NCBI GenBank assembly: GCA_016648135.1
Contig: JADDOH010023704.1
Location: forward strand, 1-64,000
Direction: 5' to 3'
Source of the DNA: Agrypnia vestita
Taxonomy: Eukaryota; Arthropoda; Insecta; Trichoptera; Phryganeidae
Length of the DNA stretch: 64,000 bases
Positions 56,691-64,000 of the stretch are shown one piece after another. The position numbers were made by a program, and so were the translations under genes. Every line of letters begins with the position of its first letter. Position 1 is the stretch's first letter. Under the pieces are notes generated by a model. That model was given only the letters and a program-made list of their open reading frames with translations, was not told where the DNA came from and did not search any database.

Positions 56691-59282
56691 TTTAAAGTAT
56701 CTGGATGTGAAAGACAAAAATAAATAAAACTCGAAAACTTTTAGTCAACAGGATCAGGACGTGAGCTGATTAAAAAATAACATCAGCTATCCCGAGACAA
56801 AAATTTCTACGCTAACACAGTTCTTGAAACTATATATTTTTTTTTGGTACGATGATGAATTTTTTTGTAAGCGACATAAACATTTCCCGCAAACCAAGTC
56901 CAGGCCAAACGACAGCTCGATGAGTTAAATTTTTACAGGCACGCACGTGGTTAACAACCTGACGTCACAGTGTGAGAAGTTTACAGCACTGACGACAGCA
57001 AAGTGGCTGTCGCCCGCTGAAGGCAATTTCCTTCCTCCGAATCGCCGGGGCCGGCATTAGTGAAATTGCGTGCGAGCTTACGCCAAGTTCCAAATATGAG
57101 CTCCGAACTTATGGCGAATCAATAAAGCAATTTTTGTTGAGGCTTCTAAAACTGTTTTGATGTAATAATAAATAAAAATATTTTAATGAAACAATATTTA
57201 TATTTCATAAAAGTACATCATACGAGTAATTAGAAACATACCAAGTTGGGCGCCTGCTCAAGAATTATTCACAAATTTATAAAACAAATGCAACACTATC
57301 TTTAAAAAATGTGTGTATTCTGGATTAATCTGCTTTGAGTGGGTTTTTATCATACGACGTTTCATTTACCGCATCGCTCTTGGAGATGGTCACACGGTGG
57401 CTCAATAAAACTGCGATAAAAGTAATTTTTACCGTGAACAAAATATTTTTACAGGAAATTGGATTATAAAAAAGTTCATCAGATGAGACCTATGACGTTT
57501 ACAAATTTTTAAAAATAATAAATAAACTAGGAAAAACTAAAAGTACACAAGGCACTTTTAAAATTGAAGTAGATGTATACCTACAGGTTATGAAATAGAA
57601 ATGCACACGCTTAACAGTTCTATCATAACTGATCTCTATAATGACTGAACAAGTTTTATTATCTTTTTAATTTTTGTTCGAGTGCTGCTATTTGTCGACT
57701 TCGCGTTATTATTAGTTATTTTTGTTCAAATATTCCTTACATACTTAAATATAAATATTTTACATAAATTGTTCTTTCTGGCCTTTCTACGGCATTTTCC
57801 AAAACCGGGATCAACAAAATCGAATACCAGGATTGCTTTTCGCTTTCGGTTTGATTACACTTACCGAGAGGGAATCGCAAATTCGGCAGTGGTCGGAATG
57901 GCAGGATTCTTAATGAGCCGAAATGCCGTATAATCGTCTCGCGGTTGACGGAAAATCTGTTTAGATTGTTTAGAATATTTTAAGGCGATCAGGGCGCCGA
58001 ACGAAGGTTGGAGAACCCTCTTCTGCCGCACAATTCGAACATTGAAAACAGAGTTCAGATGTAATACATATTTCAAAGGGATTCCAAAAGTGCCGGCAAG
58101 TTTATAAATAGTTGTCGGACGTCAGGACTAATATCGATTTATGTGAAGCGAACGCGACGGCGGAGATCGCAGACAGTGCGATATTTTTATTACGGTAACA
58201 ATAATACATCAATTATCGTTATACACGCTACTCGGTTAGCAAGGGCCACCGCACGATTAATATTTACGTACTTGATGTATGATCACGAAGAGGCTAGGGA
58301 AACAAGAATAATACATATTGACAATGGTAATGATTTTTTACACACCTGTAGCTAGACCACTGTACATCGATGACTTTTTTGAAATGTATTATTTGGACAT
58401 GTCAGAGAATAGAATAGAAATGCACGCGAGCATTCCACTAAGAATTCCGTTCTGGAATCTGGTACTCACGATTTTTAAATGACTTTTAATAAATGCATTG
58501 TACGTAATATTTTTTTATACTGTCACAGGTTCGCGGCGGTGGGAGACTAAATTAAGCAATAATATAAAGTAATTTTATTCAATTTGAGGTAATTTCGCAC
58601 CGACTCGAATCGCCCTAGAATATTCCACTCGTCTGTGGAACACTTTATTCGCGCCGGTTTCACTGGTTGTCCATGCCCTTTCCGTGGGCAAACTCTAAGA
58701 TTGTTAGCGAAATGTTTTCTCTCGAATCTTCTGGTACAATCTTCTAGATTATTCGGAGGACTACGATTACGTGGTTTTTTATCGCTTACGAATCTCGTGA
58801 CAATATTTATCTTTCTCCAATAAAGGGATGAAATTGAAACGCGTCGACACACCTGATTTACATACATATAAGTGAGTGACGTAGCCACCAACAATTTTTT
58901 TTCTTTCTTTCAAAAACAAAAATAAATCGATCGATTCTAATCACACTTTGTATTTATGACCGAGTCGTGAAATGTATTTGAAATTCACAAGCAAGAGATT
59001 TTGTCGATATCACCCGATATACAAGTTACGAAATAACTTGTAGGGTTTTCGCAATTTCGAAATGAACTGCGTACATTTTTAGGCGTGTTTCTTGGTCCCG
59101 TGGGCGAGACGGGTTCGAGACGCGGACCTTCGCAGTCAATGTCACAGCCAAATTTGTTGCCCAGAGAGCGATGGAAAGGGCCGTGGTTAAAAAAATCTCT
59201 AAGAGATGGAGCACCTAATGTTCCAATCCGCCAGAATTTATTGTTGCAAAATAAATCTGGATACATCTGATAAAGAGAGGAT
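56691..59282. other. Noncoding, nothing firm
   Basis: Several short open frames (57682-57933, 58547-58894, 58985-59270) carry no recognisable domain. 59080-59200 is somewhat GC-richer. Confidence 0.35.
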
Positions 59283-59560
59283 GAACTTTAATGAAATGAT
59301 AAAAACCTTTTTATCAAAAAAGGGTTTTTATCATTTTATTCGATTTGTATTAAAGCGAATGAATTTTTTATAATCGACATAAATCACTGTTATGATATTT
59401 CCAACTTTTTGCAAAAAATAAGTCAGAAATATTGAGAAAAAAATGCAAACTTCGATAACTATTGATATTAGGTCATGGTTGCTTGGACTATATTATTGAT
59501 ATTAGGCAGGAGTTTCTATGGCTAGCTCTGGTAAACCCTGTATTAATAACTTCACCGCCG
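59283..59560 (-). repeat. Dispersed repeat R3, copy 2, with terminal hairpin
   Basis: It starts with GAAATGATAAAAACCTTTTT paired to AAAAAAGGGTTTTTATCATT, a ~20-bp hairpin at 59293-59340. The same blocks as 54130-54430 then follow in the other direction. Confidence 0.6.
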
Positions 59561-62500
59561 TGAACGCGGAAAAATTTTAGAAGTGAAAATTAACACACTT
59601 CCCATCATCCAATCGAGCTGAAAGTTTGCACATTGACTCGATGTCGATGACAATGCGTTCTTACATACTTATTTTTTGTCAAACACACATATACGCACAC
59701 AAAAAATGCAAATTTGTTCCAGATGTTTGGGCAAGTACCTACCTACTTTCTGGCACTATTGTAGAATTGTTTAAATCATGGACAATTTAGAATTTCTCTT
59801 TATTTAAAATTGCCACAAACCAAAAGCTGGTTTTGTCAAAATTCCAAAGATAGTATTAATAAAATAATACAAATACTGAAGAAACGATTTTTCTGATAAT
59901 CTTAAAATTAATTTAGTACCAATATGTGATACAAATGAATCTCTTAGTCAAGAAAACAAAAGTACAATAAAATAGACCTCGCATACAAAGGAATTATAAT
60001 TAAAACTAAGTTTTTATGGGTTCATTTCTCGACGTTACAAGACTTTAGTTATTAAAAGGTGTGTGTAATGATTTATTTACATGGAAGATCCAGAAAAGGC
60101 AACGCTTAAACACCTGGCTGTAAATAACAATACAGCCAGTTGTTTAAGCGATATTGAGAGGTGATCACAGTCACAGCTTTTAAAAATCGATGAGTCAAGA
60201 GTTTCACGAGGCTCCAGTCAATTCTCGAACCTTCCTGCTGGTGATCTAACTCTCCATATCCAGAGGCCACCAACTCCTCTCCGTGTCTTCTGGCAACGTG
60301 CCCAAAGCGTGCAAATATTATATTTCTACATATCGCGTCTGGGATAATAGTTTCTTTGATTTTGTTATCCCATACATCTCCCTAGGGCTGTTCATATCGG
60401 AGCGCCGACGGATTCGAGAGACTGTACGCAGTTGCCGAGTGGCGTGCGTCATTGCCCGCCCCTCCCCCCGGCGGCCGCCCCTGCAACTGGATACGTTGTA
60501 GGCTCTTCCGCCCTGAAACGGAAGTCGCAATCATTAAATTCGCATCCGGCGATACCTGGCCGTTTCAAAAGCGATCCGTTTCCATCGATTAGCCGTGATG
60601 TGTGCGTGGGTGACAACCAGCGGCGTGCACCAGCCACGAACTTAGGTTACGTTGCCTGAGACGATGCTAAAATATTACATGAGCTGTATCGTCGATAGTC
60701 TATACTCCATCCGCAAATCCCTGAAATGATGAGAGAGCATAAACCACGACATTACATTTTGAACTCCCCCCCCCCACCCCCCTCGAGTGGAAAGCAGTTT
60801 TTTCCTATAATTTCAGAAGACATTTTGTGCTATTTTCTCTTACCAAAACTATTTTTAAATAATTGTATATGTGCAAGCCGATCTGGGCAGATTTATCGAA
60901 CGCAATATTCTGTACCCTTTTAATTGTGTCAATTAAGATAAACGAAAGAATTACGTAGCTCGACTCCGACCCCCCACCACCCTTCACGTACCCCAGCTTA
61001 GCATTCTACCTAACCTCCCCCCCTTCAGCCACATCAACCTTGATTACACCGCGTAGTTTATGGAGGCTTCCTAATTCCTAATAAAAGATTTGTAAACAAA
61101 TAAACAATTACATTAAGATAATAAGTCCGCACCTAGATAATTTTTCTTTTTTAAATTGCAGCAAAATGTATAAAATAAATTTTTAATATAATTTTATACT
61201 CTTCTTATTCACGTGATGATGTTTATAACAATAATACAGTAATAAAAATATCGAAGCGACTAGCGCTGATTCATGCCGTCTAGTCGCAAGAAGAACGAGC
61301 ACTCATGAGTGTAGTAGACTCTAAGGAATTGGAAAAAAAAATGTCACTAGGGATTGTGTTCATCTGAAAGAAATATATACTCGTTCAGAAGTATACTTTA
61401 GTAAAAGCGAGTTAATTTACGATGCAGAGAAATATTAATATTATTTCAACGATTCTTGGGATATTCAAGTTTAAAATTTTTTATAAAATAATATCACGTT
61501 TATACTTGCATTATACTTCGGATAATAAAGTACAATATATGAGTTACGGAAATTGTACTTTGCACAGCTTTCTTGATCGTATGGAGCGTGCGTCACTGGT
61601 GCCGACCTTGAATAGAAGTCTGGCAATTTACCTGGAATGGAAATAAGAAGCTTTCCATAAAATTCCCTCAAAGTGAAAAATAAAATTACGCCATCGGGCA
61701 GAATAAATTACTGTGGGGATGCACGGAACCGGAAGAAGCGACAGACGTGTCGCGTATGTGTATCTAATGCGTAAAATAAATCAGATTTTCGTACGTTTTC
61801 TCAGACACAAGGTTAGAGAAGGCGACAAGCCGACCTACTTTCTGAGACGCTCTCACAAACTGATGGTCAATCGATATAATTTGTATTTTAAATTAAATAT
61901 AATAAAACATGTTTTAATTTGTCAAGATGCGATGACTCAAAACACAATTTCTTGATAGATCATAATTGTGATTTTGTTCAATTATAAAATATACATCGTT
62001 GTGTTAAAAGTATTCTGGTCTAGTAAAAAAAAGGTACTGACGCCATCTAACTGGTCCTAATCAAAAGTAAACACTTGAGAAACATAACTAAAAAAAAGCG
62101 GCTAATTTCGACCGAAAAAATAGATGTATCTATAAAAAAAATATCAAATATGTATGACGATAATGACAAAGGAGAATTTTTTGATCATGGCACTTCAAGA
62201 ATTTACTGTATACCGATACATGTCAATGTGGGGATTATCGCTATCTATGGGAGAAAGACACAAAGTTATATGACTGCTTCACGCTGGACTGTAATGCAAC
62301 AACGCACTTAACTTAATTTGACGCATAATATTGGTTATGTACATTGCTCGTAGAGTACTGTTGTTGAAAATAAAATTAAATCCAACACACTGATAATAAT
62401 AATTATTAAACCATTTTATTTATTAATGATTATAAGTGTTCAGTTATAATCAAAATTTATTTTCTCCACCGACTAGTTTTAGCTGATGAAGGGCATCGAC

Positions 62501-63299
62501 AGAGTCAAAATCAATGTATAGGTAATCCGCGTACGATAGAGTGAATAATGATCAAAAATTAGGAGCAGATCTGTTAGTTGCGTTGTCAATAGAATTAAAG
62601 AAGAAACGTTGAGAGAGTTTGTTCATATTGGACGTGTGAGCGAAGAAAGATAAAAAATATGAGGCGAGTGACGAAGACAAGGCGTTCGCGAAAGGTTTGT
62701 TTCATTGAGTGTGGGGTTCTACCCTCCAGCCTTATTTTTGTCAACGACAGCGAAATTTGTTTCGTTTCGCGCTATTGCAAATTAAGCAGCGGTGATTAGC
62801 CTCGAGTTCTCCGCCAAACCCTTAGCGGCGCGGGGGAGGGGGGTAATTTTAATGAAAAGATAATAATAAACTTAACCAAATTATTGATTCAACAGCCACG
62901 AATGAACCGGCTGGCGGCGGGCGGCGATCGTGGACCGGGTAAACAAACATAATTAATTTATGAAGTCCCTAAAAAGAAAGTATTTTTATACTCCATATAC
63001 AAGTATTATAATGCTTCGCCGGAAACCTCGATACTAGCTACCTGGCGTCCACACAAAACGAACATATTAGTGAAATCAATTTATGGTTTTGATTTGCGTT
63101 ATATTGTAAATTTATTCAAATAGATTGGAACCTCGGGTTACGACTGTTCATGAACCGAAACAATATTTCTATAAGAATCAACGTGTGAATTAATCCGAAT
63201 CCCCCCCAAAAATGGTCTATCTACTTCATGCTCGAAACCCCATAAAAAAATTAACTAAAAAATAAACACGCGGGTGTTACAGACTTTGTCCATATTATG
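59561..63299. other. Noncoding with a hairpin and GC-rich patches
   Basis: No gene supported. 60400-60660 is GC-rich (GCCCCTCCCCCCGGCGGCCG). C-runs occur at 60766-60782 and 61015-61025. A clean hairpin is at 60103-60150. 62815-62945 has further GC-rich sequence. Short frames here have no domains. Confidence 0.35.
60103..60150. repeat. 20-bp-stem hairpin
   Basis: CGCTTAAACACCTGGCTGTA (60103-60122) and TACAGCCAGTTGTTTAAGCG (60131-60150) pair at 19 of 20 positions around an 8-base loop. It is isolated, with no flanking repeat recognised. Confidence 0.65.
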
Positions 63300-63510
63300 T
63301 TACAGGTAGATTCCTGCCTAAACTGGCTCGAAAATGTTCAAGCAACAATGTCCGGAAAATACAGTTTTATTTTGCTTGTATTAAGGCGAATAAATCTTTA
63401 ATATTCAATATAAGTTACTTGAATGATAGTCAATGTTTTATAGAAATATTGAAAAAATGCAATCTTTCAGTCGCGTATCTCCATTATTGATATTATTATT
63501 GCACCCTATA
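63300..63510 (-). repeat. Dispersed repeat R3, copy 3
   Basis: It contains GGCTCGAAAATGTTCAAGCA, GAAATATTGAAAAAATGCAA and TTATTGATATTATTATTGCA, aligning with 54130 and 59400-59500. It lacks the terminal hairpin. Confidence 0.55.
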
Positions 63511-64000
63511 TACGTATAACGCGACTTGATACATATTCATTCGAGTGACATCTTTTCTTAAAACTTTGCACCTAATTACATTTAGTGTATCAAGATAGAA
63601 TGGAGATAGTATTTTCTCCGTTATGGGGCTGTTTCAGTTCTTCCGCGGTGAGTTCATTGGCTCTCTCCACATCTACATTATCAACTTCTAAGCCTGTGCT
63701 ATCATATGTATAAACACAATTTCATCTACAATACTTGGTTCTTAAGCTCCGTGCCGCCTGTTCGTAAGCCGAAATTACGTTCGCAAACCGAGGCATTTTC
63801 TGCGGAAACTTTGAAATCCAATACTGAAATACGGGGTACGCCCTGCGAAGGACAATTTTTGTTTCTTCCGTGTAGAGTTCGCTGGGAGATTCCACTGACC
63901 TTCAAAGAGAAATCTATATACATAAATAAATGCTTAATTCGCAGGGCGGGTCCGAGTAATGGACTTCGATATACTTCGGTGTGGGCGGCACCGACTACGA
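63511..64000. other. Right edge, nothing recognised
   Basis: No domain-bearing frame. A 65-codon minus-strand frame (63726-63923) has no recognisable feature. Confidence 0.35.

Overview
This is AT-rich animal nuclear DNA, almost certainly from an insect. Genes are split by GT-AG introns. There is a ribosomal-protein gene with a 5'TOP-like start, short TTAGG-type runs, and a dense, mixed load of transposable elements typical of arthropods (Ty3/gypsy, Penelope-like, several LINE families, tRNA-derived SINEs, piggyBac, hAT, pogo/Tigger-like, Harbinger-like). The order of insect cannot be fixed from the sequence. Four host genes are supported.

Layout. 1-5.6 kb: a Ty3/gypsy element on the minus strand (integrase, RNase H, RT, then gag-protease, then primer-binding site and 5' LTR), frameshifted at several points and split by a 5'-truncated Penelope-like element. 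6.26-16.05 kb: eight exons of a plus-strand C2H2 zinc-finger gene with about 12 fingers; its first large intron holds a piggyBac derivative with a LINE fragment inside it. 18.6-21 kb: a foldback element and a 5'-truncated LINE with a (GAATT)n tail. 21.9-24.5 kb: the last three exons of a minus-strand coiled-coil gene resembling CCDC13. 24.9-28.2 kb: a cluster of DNA-transposon relics (a hAT MITE with a perfect 8-bp duplication, a second MITE family, pogo-like ends) and a cleanly inserted LINE fragment. 29.1-31.24 kb: the complete minus-strand RpLP2 gene (60S acidic protein P2), with a box C/D snoRNA candidate in each of its two coding introns. 31.7-35.8 kb: LINE, Penelope, Harbinger-like and palindromic SINE relics. 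37.5-44.75 kb: the 3' part of a minus-strand protein phosphatase 1 catalytic-subunit gene (three coding exons and a probable 3'UTR exon); its 5' exons are not found in the window. 45-64 kb: no convincing coding exon, only decayed LINEs, Penelope, SINE and MITE copies, GC-rich patches and unrecognised sequence. This stretch may be a long PP1 intron and intergenic DNA.

The host genes are unrelated housekeeping or regulatory genes, with no operon-like logic. The best functional novelty is the pair of related snoRNA candidates in RpLP2, whose shared guide matches a conserved 28S rRNA segment. The rest of the interest lies in transposon archaeology: nested insertions with clear target-site duplications, a 507-bp palindrome built from two head-to-head tRNA-like SINE units, and a fully palindromic MITE caught inside a second repeat family whose other copy lacks it.
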